This document shows positions 29,041 to 37,855 of a stretch of DNA of 64,000 bases, in pieces. Numbering within the stretch: position 1 is the stretch's first letter; every line of letters starts with the position of its first letter. The DNA lies in assembly GCF_963676485.1 (NCBI RefSeq), contig NZ_OY781114.1, positions 4,046,501 to 4,110,500 on the forward strand. The letters run 5' to 3'. Made by a program: the position numbers and the translations under genes. The DNA is from an uncultured Cohaesibacter sp. (GTDB lineage: Bacteria; Pseudomonadota; Alphaproteobacteria; Rhizobiales; Cohaesibacteraceae). The notes below the pieces were generated by a model that saw only the letters and a list, made by a program, of their open reading frames with translations, was not told where the DNA came from and did no database searches.

Positions 29041-29610
29041 ATGAAAAGTATACTCATTATAGCTGGTGACTATTCTGAAGATTATGAAGTCATAGTTCCT
29101 TACCAGGCACTGTTAATGCTTGGCTTTTCAGTTGATGTCGTTTGCCCGAACAAGCGCAAGGGCGACTTCATTCGCACGGCAATTCATGATTTCGAGGGGG
29201 ATCAGACCTACTCGGAAAAACCGGGCCATCTGTTTTGTCTCAATGCCTCTTTTTCGTTGATCGAACCGGACCGTTATGACGGGCTTTATCTGGCCGGAGG
29301 AAGAGCATGCGAGTATCTGCGACTGGATGAGCAGATCCTTTCCATTTGCCGCAGCTTCATGCAGCGCAACGCGCCGCTGGCCGCCATTTGCCATGGCATT
29401 CAGATTTTAACCGCCGCCGACCTTGTTCGCGGACGCAAGCTGACGGCCTATCGGGCGGTTGCGCCGGAAGTCGTTATGGCTGGCGGAGAATTTATCAAAG
29501 TTGAACCGGATGAATCCGTAGTGGACGGAAATCTCGTGACCTCGCCAGCCTGGCCCGGCCACCCCGCCTTGCTGCGCAGCTTTGTCAGTTTAATCGGTTC
29601 TCAAACATAG
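29041..29610 (+). CDS. DJ-1/PfpI-family protein
   Basis: The first gene of the BMC operon. The 189-residue protein has the DJ-1/PfpI fold: ILIIAGDYSEDYEVIVPYQA at the N terminus, YDGLYLAGGRACEYLR, and the nucleophile-elbow Cys in PLAAICHGIQIL. Members include glyoxalase/deglycase-like and chaperone-like enzymes, so protection of cargo or removal of reactive aldehydes is plausible, but unproven. The ATG at 29041 has GGAGGGG nine bases upstream. It ends 16 bases before the dehydratase. No encapsulation helix is seen. Confidence 0.85.
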   Translation: MKSILIIAGDYSEDYEVIVPYQALLMLGFSVDVVCPNKRKGDFIRTAIHDFEGDQTYSEKPGHLFCLNASFSLIEPDRYDGLYLAGGRACEYLRLDEQILSICRSFMQRNAPLAAICHGIQILTAADLVRGRKLTAYRAVAPEVVMAGGEFIKVEPDESVVDGNLVTSPAWPGHPALLRSFVSLIGSQT

Positions 29611-29626
29611 CACTAAGGAAAAGGCG

Positions 29627-32230
29627 ATGCCGTTTGCGACAGAAAATGCAAGCGCGGTCGTATCCTGCAGCCTGGAGGAAGTAATGATAGAGAAGGGCTT
29701 TTCTCAACCAACCGAACGAATTGTGCGGTTGAAAAACCAGATTCTGAACGCGACGCCTTATGTTGAGTCCGAGCGTGCAGTTCTGGCTACTGAGGCCTAC
29801 AAGGAAAGTGAACATCTTTCCCCGATCATGCGTCGCGCCAAGGTGGCCGAAAAGATTTTCAATAATCTGCCGGTTACCATCCGTGATGACGAACTGATCG
29901 TCGGTGCCATCACCAAAAATCCGCGTTCAACGGAAATCTGCCCGGAATTCTCCTATGACTGGGTAGAAGCCGAATTTGAAACCATGGCAACCCGCATGGC
30001 TGACCCTTTCGAAATTCCGAAAGAAACAGCTGCCGAGCTGCATGAAGCCTTCAAATACTGGCCGAACAAAACCACTAGTTCCTATGCTGACTCCCTGATG
30101 TCATCGGAGACCAAGGACTGCATCTCCAACGGCGTCTTCACCGTTGGCAACTATTTCTATGGCGGTGTTGGTCACGTTTGTGTCGACTATGGCAAGATCA
30201 TGAAGATCGGCTTCCGCGGCATCATCGAAGAAGCCGTCAAAGCCATGGATGCGATGGACAAGAATGATCCATCCTACATCAAAAAACGCCAGTTCTACGA
30301 AGCCATCATCATTACCTACAATGCTGCGATCAACTTCGCACATCGGTATGCTGACAAGGCTTTGGAACTCTCCAGGGCGGAAAGCAACCCGACCCGCAAG
30401 GCCGAGTTGGAACAGATTGCCAAAAACTGCGCACGCGTTCCAGAATATCCTGCTTCCAACTTCTGGGAAGCTTGCCAGATCTTCTGGTTCATCCAGTCTC
30501 TGATGCAGATTGAATCCTCTGGCCACTCCATTTCTCCGGGCCGCTTCGACCAGTATATGAACGACTATCTGCAGGCCGATACGTCCATCGACCGTGCTTT
30601 CGCTCAGGAGCTGATCGACTGCATCTGGATCAAGCTGAACGACGTTAACAAGACCCGCGATGAAGTGTCCGCTCAGGCCTTTGCCGGCTATGCCGTTTTC
30701 CAGAATCTGTGCGTTGGTGGCCAGACTTCTGACGGTCTGGATGCAACGAATGACGTGTCCTACATGTGCATGGAAGCTGTCTCTCACGTTCGTTTGCCAG
30801 CGCCTTCCTTCTCCATTCGTGTGTGGCAGGGTACGCCTGATGAATTCCTCTTCCGTGCTACGGAAGTTGTTCGTCTGGGTCTTGGTGTTCCGGCCATGTA
30901 TAATGATGAAGTGATCGTGCCGGCGCTTCAGAACCGCGGTGTTTCGCTTGCGGATGCTCGTGACTACGGCATTGTCGGGTGCGTTGAACCGCAGCCAATC
31001 CATAAAGCGGAAGGCTGGCACGACGCTGCCTTCTTCAACGTTGCCAAGATCCTCGAAATCACGCTTCACGGCGGCAAGGTTGGCGAAACCCCGGGGACCA
31101 TTGGCAACAAGCAGCTTGGTCCGGTTACCCCAGATGTATCGCAGTGGAAGTCTCTTGATGATTTCTACGATGCTTTCGAAAAACAGATGGCTTATTTCGT
31201 CTATCATCTGGTGGAAGCTGACAACTGCGTTGACATTGCACACGCCGAAATGGCTCCGCTGCCGTTCCAGTCTGCAATGGTTGATGATTGCCTTGGTCGC
31301 GGCATGTCCGTGCAGGAAGGCGGCGCATTGTACAACTTCACCGGCCCGCAGGCCTTCGGCGTAGCGGATACCGGCGACTCTGTCTATGCGATGAAGAAAT
31401 TCGTCTTTGACGAAAAGAAAATCAGCCCGGCAGAACTCAAGGAAGCTCTGGTCAACAACTTCGGTCAGCCGGTTGGCGGTGCAGCTCCTGCTACTGCTGA
31501 ACTGTCTGAAGATCAGGTTTACGCTGCTGTTCGCAAGGTTCTTGCCAACAACAACTCCATGGATGTTTCCGCTCTGAAAGATCAGGTCTATCAGACCCTT
31601 GGATCTTCCAACGCTGCACCGAGCGGCAAATATGCTGACATTCACCGCATGCTCGACAGCGCTGAATGCTTCGGTAACGACATCGATGAAGTCGATCTGA
31701 TCGCTCGCAAATGCGCTGAGATCTATTGCAAGGAAGTCGAAAAATACACCAACCCGCGCGGCGGTCAGTTCCAGGCTGGTATCTATCCTGTGTCTGCCAA
31801 CGTGCTGTTCGGTAAAGATGTTGCTGCGTTGCCTGACGGACGTCTGGCCAAAGCACCTCTTGCAGACGGAGTATCACCTCGTCAGGGCAAGGACGTCAAT
31901 GGTCCGACCGCTGCGGCAAACTCGGTTGCCAAGCTCAACCACTTCATTGCCTCCAACGGCACCCTTTATAACCAGAAGTTCCTGCCATCCGCCCTTGCTG
32001 GTGACAATGGCATCCTGAACTTCACTTCGGTTGTTCGTTCCTACTTCGATCACAAGGGCATGCATGTCCAGTTCAACGTCGTGGACAGAAAGGTCTTGCT
32101 CGAAGCCCAGCGTGAGCCGGAAAAACACAAGGATCTCGTGGTCCGCGTGGCTGGTTATAGCGCCCAGTGGGTCGTGCTCGCCAAGGAAGTGCAGGACGAC
32201 ATCATCAGCCGTACCGAGCAAAGCCTCTAG
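29627..32230 (+). CDS. Glycyl-radical diol dehydratase (B12-independent 1,2-propanediol/glycerol type)
   Basis: The signature enzyme of the microcompartment: radical dehydration of 1,2-propanediol (or glycerol) to the aldehyde. Residues equivalent to the Clostridium butyricum glycerol dehydratase set, as I recall it, are all present at a constant offset of 19: His183, His300, Ser301, Cys452 and Glu454 (in GCVEPQ) and Asp466; the radical Gly843 is in RVAGYS. The context GCVEPQPIHKAEGWHD differs from choline lyase CutC. At 867 residues it is about 80 longer than the clostridial enzyme: 19 at the N terminus and about 61 inserted at residues 613-668, where an amphipathic helix (SEDQVYAAVRKVLANN) resembles an encapsulation peptide. 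AAGGAAAAGG precedes the ATG. 1,2-propanediol is the likelier substrate given the PocR sensor. Confidence 0.92.
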   Translation: MPFATENASAVVSCSLEEVMIEKGFSQPTERIVRLKNQILNATPYVESERAVLATEAYKESEHLSPIMRRAKVAEKIFNNLPVTIRDDELIVGAITKNPRSTEICPEFSYDWVEAEFETMATRMADPFEIPKETAAELHEAFKYWPNKTTSSYADSLMSSETKDCISNGVFTVGNYFYGGVGHVCVDYGKIMKIGFRGIIEEAVKAMDAMDKNDPSYIKKRQFYEAIIITYNAAINFAHRYADKALELSRAESNPTRKAELEQIAKNCARVPEYPASNFWEACQIFWFIQSLMQIESSGHSISPGRFDQYMNDYLQADTSIDRAFAQELIDCIWIKLNDVNKTRDEVSAQAFAGYAVFQNLCVGGQTSDGLDATNDVSYMCMEAVSHVRLPAPSFSIRVWQGTPDEFLFRATEVVRLGLGVPAMYNDEVIVPALQNRGVSLADARDYGIVGCVEPQPIHKAEGWHDAAFFNVAKILEITLHGGKVGETPGTIGNKQLGPVTPDVSQWKSLDDFYDAFEKQMAYFVYHLVEADNCVDIAHAEMAPLPFQSAMVDDCLGRGMSVQEGGALYNFTGPQAFGVADTGDSVYAMKKFVFDEKKISPAELKEALVNNFGQPVGGAAPATAELSEDQVYAAVRKVLANNNSMDVSALKDQVYQTLGSSNAAPSGKYADIHRMLDSAECFGNDIDEVDLIARKCAEIYCKEVEKYTNPRGGQFQAGIYPVSANVLFGKDVAALPDGRLAKAPLADGVSPRQGKDVNGPTAAANSVAKLNHFIASNGTLYNQKFLPSALAGDNGILNFTSVVRSYFDHKGMHVQFNVVDRKVLLEAQREPEKHKDLVVRVAGYSAQWVVLAKEVQDDIISRTEQSL

Positions 32231-32240
32231 GAGATTGGCC

Positions 32241-32271
32241 GACCTGCCAAGGCCTATGGCTCTGGCAGGTC
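32241..32271 (+). other. Intercistronic hairpin after the dehydratase gene
   Basis: GACCTGCCA / TGGCAGGTC form a 9-bp stem 10 bases past the dehydratase stop, with no T run. It probably protects the 3' end of the upstream message or tunes expression of the alcohol dehydrogenase, which starts 88 bases further on. Confidence 0.5.
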
Positions 32272-32358
32272 AGCTAGGTGCGAAAGGCTGTCGGGGGCTT
32301 TTGAGGTTTCTCTCTCCGGCAGCTCACAATTGCTCTAAGTGTCAAGGATTTCTGTTTT

Positions 32359-33498
32359 ATGTCTCGTTATCAGAGCTTCTTTTCAAAAACTGAAGTTGTT
32401 TTTGGAACCGGGATGCTGGACCGGCTGAACGCCTATCGCGGTCAGAAGGTTGCCATCGTCACCGATGCCTTTATGGCAAAATCCGGTGCTCTGGACAGGG
32501 TGCGGGCGCATCTCAGTGGATCTGATTGTTTTGTCTATGATGAAGCGATCCCGGAGCCACCTATTGAAACAGTGTCCAAGGGAGCTGGCCTTCTTGCCGA
32601 TTTCGAGCCGGATGCGATCGTTGCGCTGGGTGGCGGTTCTGCCATTGATGCTGCGAAAGCCATTCTGGCTGTCGTTCGAGAAGTCAAACCCCAACTCACT
32701 ATCCAGTTTGTCGCCATTCCCACCACTTCGGGAACCGGATCAGAGGTAACGTCTTATGCCGTGATCTCCGACCCGGCAAGCAATCGCAAATTTCCATTGG
32801 TGTCCAACTCGCTGATACCGGATGTTGCGATCCTTGATCCCGAATTTGTCCGCACGGCTCCGGCCAATGTAACCGCGGATACCGGAATGGACGTCATAAC
32901 CCATGCCATCGAGGCGCTCGCCTCTTCACGCTCTTCCTATTGCTCCGACGCTTTGGCTGCCAAGGCCTTGACTTTGGCTTTTGAAAGCTTGCCGGTTGCC
33001 TTCAGGAATGGCGATGATCTGGAGGCCCGTGCTGAGATGCATCAGGCTTCTTGTATGGCGGGCATAGCGTTCAACTCGGCAGGTCTTGGTCTGAACCACG
33101 GAATGGCCCATGCCATCGGCGGACAGTTTCATGTTGCCCACGGTCGTCTCAATGCCATGCTGCTGCCTCTGGTCATTGAATATAACGCCGGCCTTAGCGA
33201 AGGCGCTGCCTTCTGCGAAAAGACGGCGGACGTCTATGCCAAGGCTGCGACCAGCCTGGGCCTGCGATTCCCGAGCATAAAGATGGGTGTCTGGGCGCTC
33301 ATTCACGCGATCGAACGCCTGAATGCGCAGTTCAATATTCCCGCAACGCTCCGCGGGCAGGGGATCGACATGAATGCATATTCCCACAGTGAACAAACCC
33401 TTGTGAAAGCGATTTTTTCGGATGCGTGCACGGCCACCAATCCCAGAAAACCGGTCGCGCAGGATCTGGTCCGTTTGCTGCGGCGCCTTGGTGGATAG
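32359..33498 (+). CDS. Iron-containing alcohol dehydrogenase
   Basis: It reduces the aldehyde made by the dehydratase to the alcohol (propanol or similar) and so recycles NADH inside the compartment. The 379-residue protein has the GGGSAIDAAKAI nucleotide loop, TTSGTGSEVT, and Fe ligands in NHGMAHAIGGQFHVAHGRLN and the earlier TADTGMDVITHAIEA. No N-terminal targeting helix is visible, so it may enter by association with another cargo. It follows the dehydratase after a 128-base gap with a hairpin. Confidence 0.92.
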   Translation: MSRYQSFFSKTEVVFGTGMLDRLNAYRGQKVAIVTDAFMAKSGALDRVRAHLSGSDCFVYDEAIPEPPIETVSKGAGLLADFEPDAIVALGGGSAIDAAKAILAVVREVKPQLTIQFVAIPTTSGTGSEVTSYAVISDPASNRKFPLVSNSLIPDVAILDPEFVRTAPANVTADTGMDVITHAIEALASSRSSYCSDALAAKALTLAFESLPVAFRNGDDLEARAEMHQASCMAGIAFNSAGLGLNHGMAHAIGGQFHVAHGRLNAMLLPLVIEYNAGLSEGAAFCEKTADVYAKAATSLGLRFPSIKMGVWALIHAIERLNAQFNIPATLRGQGIDMNAYSHSEQTLVKAIFSDACTATNPRKPVAQDLVRLLRRLGG

Positions 33499-33586
33499 GA
33501 GATGAGGGAGGACACCAATCAAACTACTTAAAAACTTGACGCCTCGAAAGGGCACATTCTGAACATCAAGAAAACTGGAGAGAAAA

Positions 33587-33868
33587 ATGCAACAAGAAGC
33601 ATTGGGTATGGTTGAAACCAAAGGCCTCGTAGGCGCAATCGAAGCAGCTGATGCGATGGTCAAATCCGCAAATGTCGGCCTGATCGGCTACGAAAAAATC
33701 GGATCCGGCTTCGTGACTGTCATGGTTCGTGGTGATGTTGGTGCAGTGAAGGCTGCTACCGATGCGGGCGCAGTGGCTGCCGAGAAAGTTGGCACCGTGG
33801 TTTCCGTCCATGTCATCCCGCGCCCACATACCGAAGTTGAAAAAATCCTGCCGAAAAGCGCGGAATAA
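33587..33868 (+). CDS. BMC-H shell protein (PduA/PduJ-like hexamer)
   Basis: A 93-residue single BMC domain ([20 protein letters not shown]... VARGD-like [17 protein letters not shown]... [19 protein letters not shown]). It should form the main facet tile with a small central pore for diol and aldehyde passage. The ATG has GGAGAG seven bases upstream. It is the first of the three consecutive shell genes. Confidence 0.95.
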   Translation: MQQEALGMVETKGLVGAIEAADAMVKSANVGLIGYEKIGSGFVTVMVRGDVGAVKAATDAGAVAAEKVGTVVSVHVIPRPHTEVEKILPKSAE

Positions 33869-33893
33869 CCCCTGATCAAAAGGAGTATCGACA

Positions 33894-34718
33894 ATGAATA
33901 ACGATCTTGTCGAACAGATCATGGGCGAGGTTATGCGCAAAATGGGATCGGAAGCATCTTCCGCTCCCGCACAACCTGCAGCCCCTGCAGCCCAAAGCTG
34001 CGCAGCCAAACTGCCTGCAGCTTGCGGCCTGACCGAGTTTGTCGGAACTGCAATCGGCCACACTATCGGTCTGGTGATTGCAAACGTAGACTCTTCCCTG
34101 CATGAGCAGATGAAAATCGACAAGAAATACCGCTCCATTGGTATTCTTGGTGCTCGTACCGGTGCTGGTCCGCACATCTTTGCTGCTGACGAAGCCGTCA
34201 AGGCAACCAACAGTGAAATTATCCTGATCGAACTGCCTCGCGATACTGAAGGTGGCGCTGGTCATGGTTCTTTGATCTTGTTCGGTGCTGAAGATGTTTC
34301 CGATGCCCGCCGCGCAGTTGAAGTCGCCTTGAGCGAAGTGGAACGCACCTTTGGTGATGTCTATGGCAACTCTGCCGGTCATCTGGAATTCCAGTATACC
34401 GCTCGTGCCAGCACGGCTCTTCAAAAAGCCTTTGGCGCACCGCTTGGTCAATCGTTCGGTATCACCGTCGGTGGCCCGGCTGCCATTGGCGTTCTTCTGG
34501 CTGATACGGCTGCCAAAGCGGCAACCGTCGATGCGGTTGGCTATTCTTCACCAGGCAATGGCGGAACCAGCTTCTCGAACGAAGTCATCTTCGCTTTCAG
34601 CGGTGACTCTGGCGCTGTGCGTCAGGCGATCATTGCTGCACGTGAAGTGGGCAAGCAGGTTCTCAAAGCCATGGAACCTGATGAAGATCTTCCTTCCAGC
34701 TCAACCCCTTACATTTGA
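33894..34718 (+). CDS. pduB: BMC-T shell protein (PduB-like)
   Basis: A 274-residue tandem-domain trimer-forming shell protein. LTEFVGTAIGHTIGLVIANVD, YRSIGILGARTGAGPHIFAADEA and QSFGITVGGPAAIGVLLADTA are PduB/EutL-class segments. The N terminus (NNDLVEQIMGEVMRKMGSEA) is an amphipathic helix of the kind that joins shell to core in PduB, followed by an Ala/Pro linker. It sits between two BMC-H genes with short gaps, each with its own ribosome site (AAAAGGAG). Confidence 0.92.
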   Translation: MNNDLVEQIMGEVMRKMGSEASSAPAQPAAPAAQSCAAKLPAACGLTEFVGTAIGHTIGLVIANVDSSLHEQMKIDKKYRSIGILGARTGAGPHIFAADEAVKATNSEIILIELPRDTEGGAGHGSLILFGAEDVSDARRAVEVALSEVERTFGDVYGNSAGHLEFQYTARASTALQKAFGAPLGQSFGITVGGPAAIGVLLADTAAKAATVDAVGYSSPGNGGTSFSNEVIFAFSGDSGAVRQAIIAAREVGKQVLKAMEPDEDLPSSSTPYI

Positions 34719-34739
34719 TCGTAGGAAAGGAGGATCGTC

Positions 34740-35354
34740 ATGTCGCAGAAAAGCCTCGGTTTGATTGAAACGACAGGGCTGACTGCTGCCATTGAAGCGG
34801 CGGACGCTGCCGTGAAATCCGCAAATGTCGAGCTTGTCGGCTACGAACTGGCCAAGGGAGGTGGCATGACGGTTGTCAAGCTCTATGGCGAAGTCGGTGC
34901 AGTCAATGCTGCCGTGGCAGCGGCAACCGCCGCTGCTGCCAAAATCAACGCGGTTGTGTCCACGAAAGTGATCGCACGGCCTGCTGATGGCATGGAATGC
35001 ATGGTCATCTCCGAAGAAACGGTTGGTGCTGACCTCCCAAAGCCACCTGAGCCTCCTGAACCGACACCACCAACAGGTGGGGGAGACGGACCGAAATCCG
35101 GTCCTGACGATTCCGGTAATGGCGGCTCGGAAAAAGGTTCTGAAGCCACTGGCAACGAGACCGGGGCGGATGCTCCGGTCCCCGAGCAGACTGAAGGCAA
35201 GGCCAATGCTGCTCCCGAAGAAGCGAAATCTGAGGAACTGGATCTCCAACCGGTTTCTGAGGTCAAGCCCATCGAGAGCGCCAAACCTGCAGAGTCTGCC
35301 ACCAAGCCAGCTACGACACGGAAGACCGGCCGAGGTAGACGCAGACGCGCCTGA
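34740..35354 (+). CDS. BMC-H shell protein with long Pro/Glu-rich, Arg-ended extension
   Basis: Residues 1-90 are a standard BMC domain (SLGLIETTGLTAAIEAADAA...). Then follow about 110 residues of low-complexity sequence: a Pro-rich hinge (PPEPPEPTPPTGGG), a Gly/Ser/Glu/Ala-rich acidic stretch, and a strongly basic end (TRKTGRGRRRRA). PduK and EutK also carry C-terminal extensions, but with different folded domains; here the tail looks disordered. It may bind nucleic acid, cargo or the inner face of the shell. GGAAAGGAGG precedes the ATG. Confidence 0.88.
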   Translation: MSQKSLGLIETTGLTAAIEAADAAVKSANVELVGYELAKGGGMTVVKLYGEVGAVNAAVAAATAAAAKINAVVSTKVIARPADGMECMVISEETVGADLPKPPEPPEPTPPTGGGDGPKSGPDDSGNGGSEKGSEATGNETGADAPVPEQTEGKANAAPEEAKSEELDLQPVSEVKPIESAKPAESATKPATTRKTGRGRRRRA

Positions 35355-35440
35355 CCGGTTTGCCTTCCGACCCCGACAGACTTTCATCCCGCGGCTTGTC
35401 TGAGCTGCGGGGTGACAAAGAGAGAGCAAAGAAAAGAGCC

Positions 35441-36097
35441 ATGCAACTGACTGAGCAAATGATCGAAAAGGTTGTCGCCGATATTCTGGCAAAGGCAACA
35501 AGCGGTGCAGCGTTACAGAGCGATCCTGCCTTGGTTCCGGTTGGTGTGTCGAACCGCCATATCCACCTGTCCAGAGAAGACATGGAGATGCTGTTTGGCC
35601 CGGGGCAAAATCTGACCCGCATGAAGGCCATGAAGCAGCCCGGACAATATGCGGCGGAAGAAACAGTTACATTGAAAGGCCCCAAAGGCGAGCTACGGCG
35701 CGTTCGGGTTCTTGGGCCATTTCGCAAGCAAACACAGGTCGAGATCTCCGTATCAGATGGTTTTGCGCTGGGCATCAAGGCCCCGATGCGCATGTCCGGT
35801 GATCTGGACGAGAGCGCGGGTCTGGAAATCCTCGGCCCGCTTGGTTCGGTCAAGCTGGAGCAGGGCGTAATCGTTGCGCAGCGTCACATCCATATGCATC
35901 CAGAGGACGCCAAGAAGGCGGGTGTCAGCAATGGCGACATCGTCAATGTGGAAGCGCAAGGAATGCGCGGTGGCATTCTCAAGAATGTCGCGGTGCGCGT
36001 GTCCGAGGCTTCCGCTCTGGAAATTCATATCGATGTCGAAGAAGCCAACGCTCTTGGCCTCAAAAACAATGATCAGGTGCGGATTTGCAAATCCTGA
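35441..36097 (+). CDS. pduL: Phosphate propanoyltransferase PduL
   Basis: It converts acyl-CoA (propionyl- or acetyl-CoA) and phosphate to acyl-phosphate and recycles CoA inside the compartment. The zinc-site segments are visible: VGVSNRHIHLSREDMEMLFG, RVLGPFRKQTQVEIS and IVAQRHIHMHPEDAKKAG. The N-terminal 20 residues (QLTEQMIEKVVADILAKATS) form an encapsulation-type amphipathic helix. The start at 35441 gives 218 residues; the longer open frame from 35360 starts within the spacer. Confidence 0.94.
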   Translation: MQLTEQMIEKVVADILAKATSGAALQSDPALVPVGVSNRHIHLSREDMEMLFGPGQNLTRMKAMKQPGQYAAEETVTLKGPKGELRRVRVLGPFRKQTQVEISVSDGFALGIKAPMRMSGDLDESAGLEILGPLGSVKLEQGVIVAQRHIHMHPEDAKKAGVSNGDIVNVEAQGMRGGILKNVAVRVSEASALEIHIDVEEANALGLKNNDQVRICKS

Positions 36098-36152
36098 CGT
36101 CGCAAATCTGTCTCAAACCCGAATGTCAAAAGCCAACTGAAGAATAGTCACC

Positions 36153-37013
36153 ATGCGCAGTCCCGACGAACTATTGCACGACTTTGCAGACCTGATCAGA
36201 CAGGAGGCAATTCTGCCCAAATCTGAATGGGCAGAAGGCCCGCTGAAGGTCGGTGTCGATCTGGGTACGGCCAATATCGTGCTGTCTGTTGTTGATGCGC
36301 AAAACCGGCCCGTTGCAGGGGCAAGCTATCGCTCGACGGTCGTTCGCGATGGCATTGTGGTTGACTATGTTGGTGCTGTTCAGGCTGTCCGGTCTCTCAA
36401 GACGACCATTGAGGAGCGTCTGGGCCAGCGGCTTGTTCGGGCTGCAACTGCCATTCCCCCGGGTATCCATGCCGGCAACGCCAAGGCCATTGGCAATGTG
36501 GTTGAGGCTGCCGACATGGAGCTTGTTGAGATTGTCGATGAACCGACAGCTGCATCGCGCGTATTGATGGTGAGCGATGGTGCCGTCGTTGACGTGGGCG
36601 GCGGCACCACTGGCATCAGCATTCTCAAAGACGGCAAGGTGCTGGGCTCCTTTGATGAAGCAACCGGCGGAACGCACATGACGCTTGTTCTGGCCGGTGC
36701 CTATGGCATGAGCTTTGATGAAGCCGAGGACCATAAGCTCAATGTTGCCAATGACAAGGATGTATTTCCTGTCGTACGGCCGGTGGTCGATAAGATGGCG
36801 AGTATCGTATCCAGATTTCTGGATGGCCGAGATGTTGATGACATCTATGTGGTCGGTGGCGCTTGCACTTTTTCCGGGTTCGAAAAAGCCTTTGAAAAGC
36901 AGACGGGCAAGAGAGTGATCAAACCTGCCGAACCCTTGCTGGTGACGCCCCTTGGCATTGCCATGTATGAGCAAGACGCCGGCCAGACTGCAAAGGCAGG
37001 GAGAGTGCAATGA
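36153..37013 (+). CDS. eutJ: EutJ-like actin-fold ATPase
   Basis: A putative chaperone or reactivase of the HSP70/actin superfamily found in ethanolamine and other BMC loci. The phosphate-binding motifs are KVGVDLGTANIVLSVVD, DEPTAASRVLM and VVDVGGGTTGISIL, and the adenosine motif is VVGGACTFSGFEKAF. The 286-residue length agrees with EutJ. Its exact role is unproven in any system. The stop overlaps the next start by four bases (ATGA), so the two are coupled. Confidence 0.88.
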   Translation: MRSPDELLHDFADLIRQEAILPKSEWAEGPLKVGVDLGTANIVLSVVDAQNRPVAGASYRSTVVRDGIVVDYVGAVQAVRSLKTTIEERLGQRLVRAATAIPPGIHAGNAKAIGNVVEAADMELVEIVDEPTAASRVLMVSDGAVVDVGGGTTGISILKDGKVLGSFDEATGGTHMTLVLAGAYGMSFDEAEDHKLNVANDKDVFPVVRPVVDKMASIVSRFLDGRDVDDIYVVGGACTFSGFEKAFEKQTGKRVIKPAEPLLVTPLGIAMYEQDAGQTAKAGRVQ

Positions 37014-37843
37014 CGCCAGATATCTCCCGTATCATTCAGACTGTTCTGGTAGAGATTATTTCAGACAAGATTGTCGAGCGACTGGAAGCAACGAAGCGCA
37101 AAGCGCTGGTTTTGCTGGATATGTCGGACGCCGGGATTGGAGATGCCTTTCAGGAACTGAACAAGCTGTATCGCGACAGTTGGTCACTTGATGTCGCCGC
37201 CTCGCGCGAAGTGTTTGACGCCAGACCCTCCATCTTCCCTGGTCAGGCACTCGCGATACCCCAAACGGCTTGGACCATTCTTGATGTGGCATCTCCAATG
37301 ACCGGCATCTCGTCGCTTCTGGCCGATAAAAGCATGCTCATTGTGCCCAATATGAGCATGGCGCTGGCAGGCAAGGTGGCTTATGGCATCAGCGATGATA
37401 CCCCTTCCAGACTTATGGCAGCGGCGCTGGAAACAGGCAAACTGGTTGTGGCGGTGAAAGATGCCTGCTGCCCGGTCTGTCGCGATCAGGATGAACGGCT
37501 CTTTGTGGCCAATGATGCCTATCGGGCGATGATGATCGCCAATCTTGCAGCGCTGGACAGCTTCGGGGTTCGCCTATGTCGCGCGCCAAAGCTTTCGCAG
37601 GCCGTATCGCGGGCTTTGCAGCCATTTGTGCCGGACAATGGCACGCCCAAGCCAAGACAGAATACGGCTTTCATCACACCTCACGCCCTGACAAGTCTCT
37701 CCGCCGATAGCAAAGGCGTATTCGGCTGGCAAGACGCCAAGCTTGCCAGCGGCTCAACAGTTAACATCGCCAAGGGTGTTGTGGTCACGCCACTCGCTCT
37801 TGAAGAACTGAGGGCACGCAATATCAGCGTCATCAGGCATTGA
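37010..37843 (+). CDS. BMC-associated flavoprotein-like protein
   Basis: A 277-residue protein with SLLADKSMLIVPNMSMALAG and GKLVVAVKDACCPVCR, resembling the flavoprotein (decarboxylase-fold) proteins that recur in glycyl-radical BMC loci. The last 50 residues (ALTSLS... VNIAKGVVVTPLALEELRAR) carry the short VTPLA motif common to several BMC-locus proteins. A CPVC motif could bind metal. The N terminus (TPDISRIIQTVLVEIISDKI) is another amphipathic helix. Function is unknown; a role in flavin or activase reduction is only a guess. Confidence 0.7.
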   Translation: MTPDISRIIQTVLVEIISDKIVERLEATKRKALVLLDMSDAGIGDAFQELNKLYRDSWSLDVAASREVFDARPSIFPGQALAIPQTAWTILDVASPMTGISSLLADKSMLIVPNMSMALAGKVAYGISDDTPSRLMAAALETGKLVVAVKDACCPVCRDQDERLFVANDAYRAMMIANLAALDSFGVRLCRAPKLSQAVSRALQPFVPDNGTPKPRQNTAFITPHALTSLSADSKGVFGWQDAKLASGSTVNIAKGVVVTPLALEELRARNISVIRH

Positions 37844-37855
37844 AAGGTCAGGATC

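Noticed and set aside
28887-29069. 60-residue ORF overlapping the PfpI start
   Set aside because: No ribosome site or recognisable sequence, and it overlaps a well-supported gene in another frame.
29627-32230. Choline trimethylamine-lyase (CutC) as identity of the glycyl-radical enzyme
   Set aside because: The context around the active Cys (GCVEPQPIHKAEGWHD) and the His183/His300/Ser301/Asp466 set match diol dehydratases; CutC has a different sequence in these positions.
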